From Anaerobaca lacustris (GTDB taxonomy: Bacteria; Planctomycetota; Phycisphaerae; Sedimentisphaerales; Anaerobacaceae), in NCBI RefSeq assembly GCF_030012215.1, contig NZ_JASCXX010000002.1:248001-312000 (forward strand): 64,000 bases of DNA, written 5' to 3'. Of this stretch, positions 17,069 through 25,765 are shown piece after piece; the first letter of the stretch is position 1, and each line of letters opens with the position of its first letter. The notes under the pieces are model-generated. The model did no database searches and was not told the DNA's origin. It saw only the letters and a list, made by a program, of their open reading frames with translations. Made by a program: the position numbers and the translations under genes.

Positions 17069-19006
17069 CTACGATCGAGATGCCGTCGGGTGGGACTCGT
17101 GGTCGAGATTCTCGCCAAAGCGGACCAGTCGCGCACTGTTGAAGACCACCACCAGGGAGCTGGCGAAGTGCAGGAACGCCGCCATGCTCGGCGGAATGAA
17201 TTTCGCCAGCGAAATGCCGACCACAATGAAGCCGATGCCGAAGCCAAGATTCTGGTTGATGACGTTTCGCGTCTTGCGCGAGACCTGGACCAGGAACGGG
17301 ATACGCCGCAGATCGTTGTTCATCAGTGCAATCGAGGCCGAGTTGATGGCGACGTCGCTTCCGGCCGCACCCATGGCGATGCCGAGGTCTCCGGCCGCCA
17401 GGGCCGGCGCGTCATTGATGCCGTCTCCGACGACGACCACCGTGTGCCCGTCGCGCTTGATCTGCTCGACGATGGCCAGCTTGTCCTGGGGCAGGCAGTG
17501 GGCTTTGTAGTCGGTGCAGCCCAACTCCCCTGCCACTCGATTGGCGACCTCGCTGCGATCGCCGGTGAGCATGGTTACCCGCTTGATCCCGATATCGACG
17601 AGTTCCTTGACGGCCCGTTGGGCCTCGGGCCGCGTCTTGTCTTGCAGGCCGATCCAGCCGATGCACCGCTCGCCCTTGGCCACATAGAGCGTGCTGAACC
17701 CCTGCTCCTCATCCAGGGCCGGGTCGGTAACGCCGGCGATGTCGACGCCGTTCTCCCGCAGAAACGTCTCGCGACCGACCATGATCCGGGCCGAATCGAC
17801 GGTGGCCGTGACGCCCTTGCCCGGCGTCTCCTGAAAGCCTTCGGCCGCCGGGAGCGAGAGGTTGGCTTCCTTGGCCACCTCCTGGAGGGCCCGGGCGGCC
17901 GGGTGCTTGCTCAACTGCTCGGCTGCCGCCGCTTCGGCCAGCAACTCGGCGGGCTCGACCCCCTCGGCCGGCGTCAGTTTCATAACGTAGAGTCGGCCGG
18001 TCGTGACGGTGCCGGTCTTGTCGAAGACCAGGGCCGTCATCTTGCCGGCGATCTCGAGGTCGGCCACGTTCTTGACAAGGACACCCAATCGCGCGGCAGC
18101 CGAGATGGCGGCCACCATCGCCGTCGGCGTCGCCAGAATGATCGCACAGGGACAGGAGATCACCAGGATGGTGATGGCCTGATTGATGTCCCGCGTGAAG
18201 AACAGAACGATGGCCGCGATCATCAGAACGGTGGGGATGTACCACATGATGTAGCGGTCGATGATCCGCATGATCGGGATCTTCGTGTGCTCGGCCTGCA
18301 TGATCAACGACTGGACCTTGCCGAGGGTCGTGTCCTGGCCGGCCTTGGTCACGCGGATGTCCATCGCGCCGGTCAGGTTGTTGGTGCCGGCGAAGACCTG
18401 CATGCCGGGTACCTTGTCGACCGGCAGCGATTCGCCCGTGATGGTCGCCTCATTGACGGAACTGAGCCCGCTGGTGACCTCGCCGTCGGCCGGGATGTTG
18501 TCCCCCGGGCGCACGCGAATGAAGTCGCCCGCCTTCAGGGCGCTGACCTTGACTTCCTGCTCGACGCCGTCGCCTGCCAGCAGATTGGCCTTCGTCGGCG
18601 TCAGTTTGATTAGTGACTCGATGGACGCGCGGGCGCCCAGCGCGGTGCGGGTCTCCACCAGTTCGCTGAGCAACATGAAGAACCCGATCAAACCGGCGGC
18701 AATGTACTCGCCCGTGGCGAAAGCCGCCACGATGCCCAGCGCCGCCAGTTCATCCATGTGCGATTGGCCGCGGATCAGGCTGACCATCGCGTGAATGACG
18801 ATCGGCAGGCCGAGCAGCAACGCGCCGAGCATGGCGAAGATCTCGGTGTTGAAGCTGTCGGGGCCGTAGATGAATCGGCCGACGCCGCTGTTGATCAGGA
18901 GGACCCCACCCGCCAGGGTCCCCAGCAGGGCCAGGCTGATTCGCCATTGCTGGCCTCGCGTTTCGTCGGCGGCGTCCTGTTGAAAATGCAAATGCTGATG
19001 GGCCAT
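17069..19006 (-). CDS. P1B-type heavy-metal-translocating ATPase without N-terminal HMA domain
   Basis: A 645-residue ATP-driven metal exporter or importer. The N-terminus is short and His-bearing (MAHQHLHFQQ) with no CxxC metal-binding domain. Membrane helices are followed by the actuator loop with TGESLPVDK, the ion-path motif CPC (residues 285-287), phosphorylation site DKTGTVTTG with D329, the nucleotide-domain HP motif (SKHPAA), MLTGDR and GDGINDAPAL. The last helix pair reads HFASSLVVVFNSARL, which does not fall cleanly into the Cu (MxxSS) or Zn/Cd classes, so the metal is uncertain. It follows three SPFH genes with 78 bases of spacing; see findings. Confidence 0.93.
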   Translation of the reverse strand: MAHQHLHFQQDAADETRGQQWRISLALLGTLAGGVLLINSGVGRFIYGPDSFNTEIFAMLGALLLGLPIVIHAMVSLIRGQSHMDELAALGIVAAFATGEYIAAGLIGFFMLLSELVETRTALGARASIESLIKLTPTKANLLAGDGVEQEVKVSALKAGDFIRVRPGDNIPADGEVTSGLSSVNEATITGESLPVDKVPGMQVFAGTNNLTGAMDIRVTKAGQDTTLGKVQSLIMQAEHTKIPIMRIIDRYIMWYIPTVLMIAAIVLFFTRDINQAITILVISCPCAIILATPTAMVAAISAAARLGVLVKNVADLEIAGKMTALVFDKTGTVTTGRLYVMKLTPAEGVEPAELLAEAAAAEQLSKHPAARALQEVAKEANLSLPAAEGFQETPGKGVTATVDSARIMVGRETFLRENGVDIAGVTDPALDEEQGFSTLYVAKGERCIGWIGLQDKTRPEAQRAVKELVDIGIKRVTMLTGDRSEVANRVAGELGCTDYKAHCLPQDKLAIVEQIKRDGHTVVVVGDGINDAPALAAGDLGIAMGAAGSDVAINSASIALMNNDLRRIPFLVQVSRKTRNVINQNLGFGIGFIVVGISLAKFIPPSMAAFLHFASSLVVVFNSARLVRFGENLDHESHPTASRS

Positions 19007-19084
19007 AGTTCCGTTCTCGTCGTCCGGTGTTCGCCGCTCGCCCTCGCCGGGCGAAAACGCGGCGGCTTCGTTTGTGTTGGGCGC

Positions 19085-20422
19085 CTACGGTGTCTGTCTG
19101 GGTCTTAGGGTCTGGTCGCGGTTGACCAGGATGCGAATCTCCTGTCCCTGCGACGTTGTCGCCGGCTCCAGAATGAATTTCTCGTCGGCGTTCTGAAGCA
19201 CCTTCTGGATCGCGTCCAGGTAGATCCCCTGGACGACCAGTTCGGGCCACTTGCGATACTCGGGCAGTATGCTCATCAAGTATGTGGCGTTCGCTTTGGC
19301 CCCTTCGACAACCTTGGTGCTCTGCGCCTGGGCTTGGGCAAGTGTGTTCTGGGCTTCGCCGGCCACCTGGGTCCACAGAGACTCCTGGCGACCGTCATCG
19401 CCGTCGGGCGCCATCAGGGCGGCGTACAGCGTCTCAGCGACCTGGCCGGCCGCGTCGGTGAGCGTCTGCTCGGCGTAGTTTCTCGCATTGCTGATCGCCA
19501 TGCCGCTTCTCTGGCTGGCGGCGATGAATTCCTCAAAGGCCCTGTCCACCTGGCGAGGCCATGTGGACGCCACCAACTGGACCTTGGTCACACGGATGCC
19601 GCTGTCGATGGCGTCCAGCTTCTGCTGGACCAACTGCTCGACGTGGCGGGGAATCGTGTCGGTGCTCTGGATCGCCTCGTCGATGGTGTACCGGACCATG
19701 GCCGTGACGACGGCGTCCTCGACCACACTTCTCAGCAACGGCGTGACCCAATCCTGCATGACGTCGAAGTAGATTTCCCCGGGCCGGGCGTCCCGGACGT
19801 AGACGTTCGTATAGAACGCCTCGGCATTGCCCACCTGGTAGTCGATCTGCCAGTTCGTATGCACGATGCTGTAATCGCTTACCTCACGGTCGAACGCCGG
19901 CCCCGAAGTTCCCTGGACGGCCCCGGGCAGCCCCGGAACGGGGCGAACGGCATCGCCCCGACTGCGCGTCAGACAGTAGCCTTCCGTCAACGGATTGAGC
20001 TTCTCGGGCACCATGTTTCGAGGCTTCGGGCCCTGTCCGATGAGGTCATCTCGCGTCTGCCGATACCAGAAGGACGTGACGGGCAGCCGGATTTGTGCCT
20101 CGACCGGGATCTTGACCAGTTCATCGATCGGATACGGAAAGACCCAGTGCCAGCCGGGGCCCAGAACGCGCTCTTCGCCGACGCCGCGGATGGCCCCGAA
20201 ACGCAGAACCAGGGCCCGTTCACCCGAATCGACCGTCTTGAAGCCCGAAACCAGGAAGGCGACGACCAGCACGATCATAATCACCTTCAGAATGGCAAAG
20301 CTGATCCGCAGCGCATCAGACAGGGATTTGCCGGCCGCATCCAGCTCCCGAGACTCGACGGCCTCGGGATCGCCTGGCGTCACGTGCTCGTGGCCATGTT
20401 CGTGTTCGTGTTTCTGTGCCAT
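19085..20422 (-). CDS. hflK: HflK-like SPFH/band 7 membrane protein with His-rich N-terminus
   Basis: A 445-residue SPFH protein. A cytoplasmic N-terminus with alternating His and Glu (KHEHEHGHEH at residues 4-13) precedes one membrane helix (AILKVIMIVLVVAFLVSGF) and the SPFH domain, which opens ERALVLRFGAI and PGWHWVFPYPIDELVKIP. An insert of roughly 60 residues with Pro/Gly-rich sequence interrupts the early domain compared with HflK. The C-terminal half is coiled coil rich in Ala and Gln, ending with FILEPATTSQGQEI. HflK/HflC form a cage around FtsH protease in other bacteria; no ftsH is in this window. It follows the hflC-like gene by 45 bases. Confidence 0.85.
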   Translation of the reverse strand: MAQKHEHEHGHEHVTPGDPEAVESRELDAAGKSLSDALRISFAILKVIMIVLVVAFLVSGFKTVDSGERALVLRFGAIRGVGEERVLGPGWHWVFPYPIDELVKIPVEAQIRLPVTSFWYRQTRDDLIGQGPKPRNMVPEKLNPLTEGYCLTRSRGDAVRPVPGLPGAVQGTSGPAFDREVSDYSIVHTNWQIDYQVGNAEAFYTNVYVRDARPGEIYFDVMQDWVTPLLRSVVEDAVVTAMVRYTIDEAIQSTDTIPRHVEQLVQQKLDAIDSGIRVTKVQLVASTWPRQVDRAFEEFIAASQRSGMAISNARNYAEQTLTDAAGQVAETLYAALMAPDGDDGRQESLWTQVAGEAQNTLAQAQAQSTKVVEGAKANATYLMSILPEYRKWPELVVQGIYLDAIQKVLQNADEKFILEPATTSQGQEIRILVNRDQTLRPRQTP

Positions 20423-20467
20423 AGGTCCTCAAGGAGAAACGGAAGGGATCGCCGTACCCAACGCAGA

Positions 20468-21367
20468 TCACTTTCCCGGTTCCAGTGACGGCATTTCGCG
20501 AAGATACTTGAACGGTTCGACATTGGCCGGGATGATGAGAGTCGTCCGCTCCTTCAGACTTGTCAACAGCGTCTCCAGATTCCGCAGGAGCATGGCCAGT
20601 TCCGGCGCCTCTTCCATCATCTGATAATACTGGGCCGCCTCGGCGTCCCCCCGCCCGCGGATGGCCTTGGCCCGCCCCTCGGCCGCCGCCAGCAGCGTCG
20701 CTCTCTTGGCGTCGGCATCGGTTCGGATCTTGATGGCCTCGGCGTTGCCCTGGGCGACGGTGGTCTCCGTCCGGCGGCGCCGCTCGGCCCGCATTCGCTC
20801 GAAAACCTCCTTCGTCACATCTTCACTGATCTTGAGCTGCTTGATTCCGAGCGTCTTGATCTCGATGCCATAGTCATTTCGCACCGGGCCCTGGAGGTCC
20901 GCCAGCATCTCGGCCTGGATCTGTCCAAGCTTGATTTTCTCCGGGTCGCTGTTGACGATCTCGCCGAACGTGTGCTCGCCGAGGACCCGGTTCTGCGCGT
21001 TGTTGAGCCGATAGCGAATGGCGTCGTTGGCGTCCGCGACGGTCCCGACCGCATTGAGGAATTTGAGCGGCTCGGCGACGCGCCAGACGACATACGTGCT
21101 GACGATGATGGGCACCGCCCCTCGCGTGGTGGTCTCGGCCGGAGGGGCATCGAGAACCCTCATGCGCGAATCGAATCGGTGGACCCGCTCGATCGGGGTG
21201 GGCCACTTGAAATACAGGCCGGGACGAGTGATCTCACGATCCTCCAGCGGACGGCCGAAGCGCGTGATGAACGCCGCCTCCGTCTCGCGAACCTGAAATG
21301 AGACGAGGTAGAGCGCCATAATGCCGAAGATGACGGCGATCAGTATGGGAATAGCGATCTTCTTCAT
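20468..21367 (-). CDS. hflC: HflC-like SPFH/band 7 membrane protein
   Basis: A 299-residue protein of normal HflC length. One N-terminal helix (IAIPILIAVIFGIMALYLVSF) leads into FQVRETEAAFITRFGRPL and PGLYFKWPTPIERVHRFDSR, the HflC signature. The distal SPFH region has NAQNRVLGEHTFGEIV, GIEIKTLGIKQLKISEDVT and the charged RAERRRRTETTVAQGNAEAIKI helix, then YYQMMEEAPELAMLLRNLETL, all as in HflC. It presumably pairs with an HflK-type partner to form an oligomeric membrane ring. Its ATG overlaps the stop of the upstream 690-residue SPFH gene (TAATG), so translation is coupled. Confidence 0.9.
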   Translation of the reverse strand: MKKIAIPILIAVIFGIMALYLVSFQVRETEAAFITRFGRPLEDREITRPGLYFKWPTPIERVHRFDSRMRVLDAPPAETTTRGAVPIIVSTYVVWRVAEPLKFLNAVGTVADANDAIRYRLNNAQNRVLGEHTFGEIVNSDPEKIKLGQIQAEMLADLQGPVRNDYGIEIKTLGIKQLKISEDVTKEVFERMRAERRRRTETTVAQGNAEAIKIRTDADAKRATLLAAAEGRAKAIRGRGDAEAAQYYQMMEEAPELAMLLRNLETLLTSLKERTTLIIPANVEPFKYLREMPSLEPGK

Positions 21368-23439
21368 TATCTGATGGTCTCCTCTATGCCGCCAATATCC
21401 AACAGACTGGTCGGGAGCCTGTCCTGAAGGTCTACAATAACCACCTGACTGTCGTTGGGATCGACAGCCACGACGTACTTGCGTATGCCCGGCAGCGCTT
21501 CGTCGAACACCGCCAGACGCTGTTCTTCCTTGAAGATTCTCGGGGCGGCCTTGAACGCCTTGATCTGCCCGGCGAAGCGTTCTCCCGTGGCCTCGGCCAG
21601 CGTGGCTCTCTCGAAGGCGTAGCTCTGGGCCTCGCGGAGGATCTTGAAGACTTCGCCTTTGGCCTGGGCAAGCGCCTCGTCGAACTGCTCGCCGAGTCGC
21701 TCGGCGTCGTCGGTTCGCCCTTCCGTCTGGGCGCTCTGGTATGCGGTCGCCAGGTCGGCCAGTTCATATGCCTTTTCCACCGAACCGATCAGTTCGCCCA
21801 GTGTGGCGTTCCGTTCGGCTTCGGCGTTGAGGACGAGCGCATGCTTTCTCTGCACCGCGCCAATGACGGCCTGGTAATCCGGCGCCACTTCCGGGGGCGG
21901 GTGGATGCCCTGGACGCCGAGAAACACCAACTCGATGCCCAGACCCTGCTCGTCGGCGGCCTCCTGAATCCTCTCGGTAAGGATCTCCTTGGCCCGGGTC
22001 CGCCCGGCGCCGAGCAGACTCTCGTTGTCCACCTGACCGGTGGTCACCATATCGACCTCGATCTCCGCGCTGGCGGCGAATTCCGTCAGCTCTCTGTAGC
22101 AGATGGCTTCGAGCAGAGCGGCCGGGTCGCGATGACCATAGATATACGTGTACAAGTCCTTGATGCGGTACTGAATCGGCATGTTTGCCTTAACCAGGCT
22201 GACCGGCACCGCCCCTTCCGCAAGAGTCTCCGTGCCCTGTTCGCTGGCCACCAGAAAGCTGAATTCGCTTTCGTAGTGGGTCTGCCCCCACAAGAGTGCC
22301 GGTTCGGCCATGGGCCGACCGGTCTTGGGGTCCCTGTGGGGAACGTAGCCCACGTAGAGTTCCATGATTTGCTTGGTGGGGTGCTTGTAGGCGGTGTCGA
22401 TGGGCCAAGGCAGCTTGAAATGGATGCCCGGCACGAGGTGGCGAACCTGGCCGTTGCCGGCGGTGGGACTGCCGAAGCGTTCGACGATGACCTCTTCATT
22501 CGGCAAGACCACGACGATGCAACTGGCCAGATAGAGCGTCGCGATCGAGAAAAGAACGAGCGGCACGACAGCCTTCTCCAACAGCTTGTAGAACCACGTC
22601 TGGGAGACCTGAAAGCCGAACTGATAGTCGATGGCCGCTGCGAGACTGCGGAAGACACCTCCGGGTTCGTTGATGATCCCGAGCAGTCGGCTGTCAAAAG
22701 CGGAGCGGCTGTACTGGCCCTTCAGCCGAGGGCGATAGATGTCCAGCACGGTGTTCAGCGCGGTCTCGGCGCCGAGCACGATCAGAAGGATCGGCACGAC
22801 GTATCCCATGACCAGCAGGGGCATGCGGAACTGGAAATGCGTTCCGGCCAGGGACAACGCCAGGGCAAAACAGACGACCGCCACGCCGAGAAGGAAGCTG
22901 CCCCCCGCTCGCAACGGCTTCCACGCGAGTTCGGCCGACATCCCCGTAGCATAGCGTGACAGCAGAAAACTGACGAACGCCACCACCGTCAGGAGGATGG
23001 CACAGACCAGCGGCTGCTGGGTCGGAACCGACACCGCCGGCGTCAGACCACGCAGCAGGTACAGACCCAGGGCGATCTCATAGACGGCGATCAGGGCGCT
23101 GAAGATCGGGAGGAACCATTTCTCCAGCAAATCGAGCCGGCGTTGGGCCGCCGCCAGCAGCGTCGCCCGCTCGCCCTTGCCTTCAAACAGGCTCGATCCG
23201 CTCTTGTCCTGGGCCAGTTGCGTCATGTCCAGCCGCTCTTGTTCGGCCAGACTGCGCTGGTGAAACTGGATCGCCAGCACCAGCCAGATCAGCGCGGCGC
23301 CGAGGATCTGCCATGCCACGGCCGAGACGGAGAAGAACCCGCTCCAGCGGCCGAGAAAGAAAGCGATCCCGAAAAAGATCAGGCTCAAGACCAGGGAGAC
23401 CCAGGCCACGTGCTCGGGGCGTTTCGACGATGTCGTCAT
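21367..23439 (-). CDS. Polytopic SPFH/HflK-type protein, 690 residues
   Basis: An unusual SPFH protein. Before the band 7 domain come about 300 residues with six or more predicted membrane helices (for example WVSLVLSLIFFGIAFFLG, ALIWLVLAIQF, ILLTVVAFVSFLLSRYA, MPLLVMGYVVPILLIVLG). A further helix (VVPLVLFSIATLYLASCIVVVL) then leads into the SPFH domain with NEEVIVERFG and PGIHFKLPWPIDTAYKHPT. The distal part has LGIELVFLGVQGIHPP and long Ala/Glu-rich coiled coil (YELADLATAYQSAQTEGR), as in HflK. Standard HflK has a single helix. It is the first gene of the SPFH-ATPase run and overlaps hflC, so it likely assembles with it. Confidence 0.85.
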   Translation of the reverse strand: MTTSSKRPEHVAWVSLVLSLIFFGIAFFLGRWSGFFSVSAVAWQILGAALIWLVLAIQFHQRSLAEQERLDMTQLAQDKSGSSLFEGKGERATLLAAAQRRLDLLEKWFLPIFSALIAVYEIALGLYLLRGLTPAVSVPTQQPLVCAILLTVVAFVSFLLSRYATGMSAELAWKPLRAGGSFLLGVAVVCFALALSLAGTHFQFRMPLLVMGYVVPILLIVLGAETALNTVLDIYRPRLKGQYSRSAFDSRLLGIINEPGGVFRSLAAAIDYQFGFQVSQTWFYKLLEKAVVPLVLFSIATLYLASCIVVVLPNEEVIVERFGSPTAGNGQVRHLVPGIHFKLPWPIDTAYKHPTKQIMELYVGYVPHRDPKTGRPMAEPALLWGQTHYESEFSFLVASEQGTETLAEGAVPVSLVKANMPIQYRIKDLYTYIYGHRDPAALLEAICYRELTEFAASAEIEVDMVTTGQVDNESLLGAGRTRAKEILTERIQEAADEQGLGIELVFLGVQGIHPPPEVAPDYQAVIGAVQRKHALVLNAEAERNATLGELIGSVEKAYELADLATAYQSAQTEGRTDDAERLGEQFDEALAQAKGEVFKILREAQSYAFERATLAEATGERFAGQIKAFKAAPRIFKEEQRLAVFDEALPGIRKYVVAVDPNDSQVVIVDLQDRLPTSLLDIGGIEETIR

Positions 23440-23510
23440 TTCGTGCTTCGACTCCCGACAGCGAACAAAAATCCGCTCAACCAGTATCTACTAATCAAAG
23501 GCCTTTGCCC

Positions 23511-23539
23511 TTTACAGGCAGGAAGTTCGGTACTATAAC
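23511..23539 (+). promoter_or_regulatory. Sigma-70-type promoter for the orphan ABC-2 permease
   Basis: TTTACA (23511-23516) and TATAAC (23534-23539) are separated by exactly 17 bases, five matches of six in each box. It lies in the 203-base divergent gap between the SPFH operon start and the permease start; transcription would begin about 95 bases before the permease ATG. Confidence 0.6.
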
Positions 23540-23642
23540 ACCCAATGTGAGTCTCGTGTAGTGACAATCACGAAAAAATACGCTCCACGGGGTCCGTCGC
23601 CGGAGAAACGACGACAGGCGCCTGCGGACATCAGGGTCAGAA

Positions 23643-24608
23643 ATGCTCAATAAGCTCGCTGCGATTGCCAGGAATACGTTTGTCGAAACCATTCGACAAC
23701 CCGTGTACGCGGTCATCATCGGGATTGCCCTTCTGTTGTTCCTTCTCAGCCCGTCCCTGTCCATGTACACCTTCGACGATGACAACAAACTCTTGCGTGA
23801 GCTCGGCCTTTCTACGCTTTTCCTGATGAGCTTGTTCGTGGCAATCTTCTCCGCGTCCGGGGCAGTGGCCGTGGAGCTGGAGAACAAGACGATCCTGACG
23901 GTGCTGACCAAACCGGTTCAACGTCCGATATTTATGGTCGGCAAGTTCCTCGGTGTGGCCGCCGCCGTGGGCATTGCCCACTACGTCGGCACGATCGCTC
24001 TGCTGATGACCATCCGGCACGGCGTCCTCGAAACGGCCGCGGACACGCACGACTGGACCGTGGTGGGCGCCGCCATCGCGATCGTGGCGATCACCCTCCT
24101 TCTCAGCACGTTCTTCAACTACACCTACGACTGGAAGTTCACCTCGACGGCGGTGATCGTTCTGGCGGTGCTCGCCACATTCGGCATCGTGTTTCTGGCG
24201 TTGATCGACCGCAACTGGCAGTTCAACCCGGCCGAGAACGGAATCCACACTCTTGACGTCTACGGGGCGACGCTGCTGTTCCTGGCGGCTGTCGTCATCG
24301 CGGCCCTGGCGGTCGCGATCTCGGCGCGATTCAACACCGTGGTGACTCTTTCGGCCTGCATCGGGCTGTTCCTGCTGGGGCTGACGAGCGACTATGTGTT
24401 CGGCCGGTTTGCCGAGATCCACCTGTGGGCTCGAATCGGCCGGGCGCTGGTCCCGAACCTGCAGGTGTTCTGGATCAGCGACGCCATTTATGAGGGCAGT
24501 ACCGTACCCGCCAAGTACATCCTCGTTGGTGGGGTCTACGCGATCTGCTACGCGGGGGGCATCCTTGCTCTGGCCGTGGCGCTGTTTCAAAGGAGGCAGG
24601 TCGGCTGA
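23643..24608 (+). CDS. ABC-2-type transporter permease, no adjacent ATPase
   Basis: A 321-residue membrane protein. The N-terminus NTFVETIRQPVYAVIIGIALLLFLLS and the segment ELENKTILTVLTKPVQRPIFMVGKFLGVA are the coupling-helix region of ABC-2 permeases of the NosY/GldF type; six membrane helices follow the usual spacing, with a long helix pair near 220-260. No ATP-binding gene is next to it: the neighbour downstream is a convergent acetyltransferase 12 bases away and upstream is the divergent SPFH operon. It may use the ATPase encoded at 15761-16999 or one outside the window. Start ATG 23643; the Shine-Dalgarno (GGGTCAG) is weak. Confidence 0.85.
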   Translation: MLNKLAAIARNTFVETIRQPVYAVIIGIALLLFLLSPSLSMYTFDDDNKLLRELGLSTLFLMSLFVAIFSASGAVAVELENKTILTVLTKPVQRPIFMVGKFLGVAAAVGIAHYVGTIALLMTIRHGVLETAADTHDWTVVGAAIAIVAITLLLSTFFNYTYDWKFTSTAVIVLAVLATFGIVFLALIDRNWQFNPAENGIHTLDVYGATLLFLAAVVIAALAVAISARFNTVVTLSACIGLFLLGLTSDYVFGRFAEIHLWARIGRALVPNLQVFWISDAIYEGSTVPAKYILVGGVYAICYAGGILALAVALFQRRQVG

Positions 24609-24620
24609 GAACCGGGCGCC

Positions 24621-25085
24621 TCAGTCTGCATCCGTCAACGGCTTGGCCACGGCGATTTCGTCGCACTCCTGTTGTTTCGGACAGCGTGCGCAATCGCTCC
24701 AGACCTTCATGGGCAGGTCCTCCTTCTTGACGACGGCGAACCCCACCCGCTCGAAGAACCGCGGCTCGAGAGTCAGGGCGAAGACACGGGGTACGCCGAG
24801 CTGCCGCGCCTGCTCCACGGCGGCGGCGACCAGGGCGCGTCCGAGGCCCTTGCCCTTCTGGCCGGGAGCCACGGCCAGCGACTTGATCTCCGCCAGGTCC
24901 GACCAGATGATCTCCAGCGCGCAGCACCCGACGACGGCGCCGTCTTCTTCGGCCACCAGGAACATCTGGAGGTTCTCATAGATCTCCGCCAGCGACCGAA
25001 AGAGCATCTTGTCGTGCTCCGCGTAGCAGTTGATCAGAGCCGAGATCGCCTTGGCGTCCGAGATTTTCGCGTTGCGTACGTCCAT
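24621..25085 (-). CDS. GNAT acetyltransferase of the short N-acetylglutamate synthase type
   Basis: A 154-residue GNAT-fold acyltransferase. It shows FLVAEEDGAVVGCCALEI, then LAEIKSLAVAPGQKGKGLGRAL (acetyl-CoA pyrophosphate loop Q/R-x-x-G-x-G/A) and RVFALTLEPRFFERVGF. The C-terminus has VWSDCARCPKQQECDEIAV, a Cys cluster C-x2-C-x5-C that is characteristic of the short, stand-alone N-acetylglutamate synthases, which make N-acetylglutamate for arginine biosynthesis without the amino-acid-kinase domain. The substrate is therefore a family-level inference; no other arginine gene is in the window. Start ATG 25085 removes an upstream extension that reads into the promoter region of the divergent acyl module. 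Confidence 0.85.
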   Translation of the reverse strand: MDVRNAKISDAKAISALINCYAEHDKMLFRSLAEIYENLQMFLVAEEDGAVVGCCALEIIWSDLAEIKSLAVAPGQKGKGLGRALVAAAVEQARQLGVPRVFALTLEPRFFERVGFAVVKKEDLPMKVWSDCARCPKQQECDEIAVAKPLTDAD

Positions 25086-25171
25086 ATGACCTCGCAGTAT
25101 ACCGGCCTTTCGGCCGTTTGCAACGGCGATTCCGGCACTCCGGGGGATACGCAAAAAAGGCGAAAAAAGGA

Positions 25172-25200
25172 CTGGCAAAACCGCGCGTCGCCACTACAAT
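25172..25200 (+). promoter_or_regulatory. Sigma-70-type promoter for the FabZ-ACP-FabZ-KS-KS module
   Basis: CTGGCA (25172-25177) and TACAAT (25195-25200) with 17-base spacing, in an A-rich stretch directly before the first dehydratase gene. Transcription would start near 25207, giving a leader of about 27 bases to ATG 25234. Confidence 0.5.
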
Positions 25201-25233
25201 AGCGCGGATTTGGGGCTGGATGCCGTAGGTGGA

Positions 25234-25707
25234 ATGAAGTTCGTATTGATAGACAGAATCGTGTCGTTGGAGATGGGCCGCCGTCTCTGCGCGGTCAAGA
25301 ACGTTTCCTTGGCCGAAGAGTACCTGGCCGATCATTTTCCCGCGTTTCCGGTCTTGCCGGGCGTCTTGCTCCTGGAGGGACTGGTGGAGTCGGCCGGTTG
25401 GCTTGTCCGAACCAAGGAAAACTTCGCCCACAGCATGGTCCTGCTGGAGTCGGCGCGGAACGTCAAGTACAAGAGCTTCGTGGCCCCCGGCTCGCAGGTG
25501 GTGTACACCGTCGAGGCCAAGGCCATCGAGGATCGCGCCAGCAGCTTTTCCGGCTGCGGCACCGTGGACGGCACAACGATCCTGGAGGCGCGCTTCGGCC
25601 TGAGGCATTTCAACCTGGCCGAGCGAGAGCCGGCGTGGGCGGCGGTCGACGCGCGGCTCAAAGAGGAGATGAAGAACCGATACAAGCTGCTGTCTCAGCA
25701 GGATTGA
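25234..25707 (+). CDS. FabZ-type 3-hydroxyacyl-ACP dehydratase, first copy
   Basis: A 157-residue hotdog-fold protein that should dehydrate beta-hydroxyacyl-ACP to the trans-2-enoyl form. The active-site run YLADHFPAFPVLPGVLLLEG contains the catalytic His and, in LLEGLVESAGWL, the catalytic Glu of FabZ; the ARNVKYKSFVAPGSQV segment is the strand that lines the acyl tunnel. The usual FabZ Gly after HFP is Ala here. Start ATG 25234 (MKFVLIDRI) fits the family; a TTG at 25210 is possible but would leave almost no leader after the promoter. First gene of a five-gene run; the ACP gene starts 58 bases downstream. Confidence 0.88.
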   Translation: MKFVLIDRIVSLEMGRRLCAVKNVSLAEEYLADHFPAFPVLPGVLLLEGLVESAGWLVRTKENFAHSMVLLESARNVKYKSFVAPGSQVVYTVEAKAIEDRASSFSGCGTVDGTTILEARFGLRHFNLAEREPAWAAVDARLKEEMKNRYKLLSQQD

Positions 25708-25765
25708 ACGAAGCGTTTTGGATAAGGATGTTCACAGGATCGCAGGACCGGAGGTACCAGAAGCC

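Noticed and set aside
15632-18613. A plus-strand open frame of nearly 1000 codons opposite the ABC transporter and P-type ATPase.
   Set aside because: The translation is low-complexity with no recognisable domain, and the minus-strand genes are clear.
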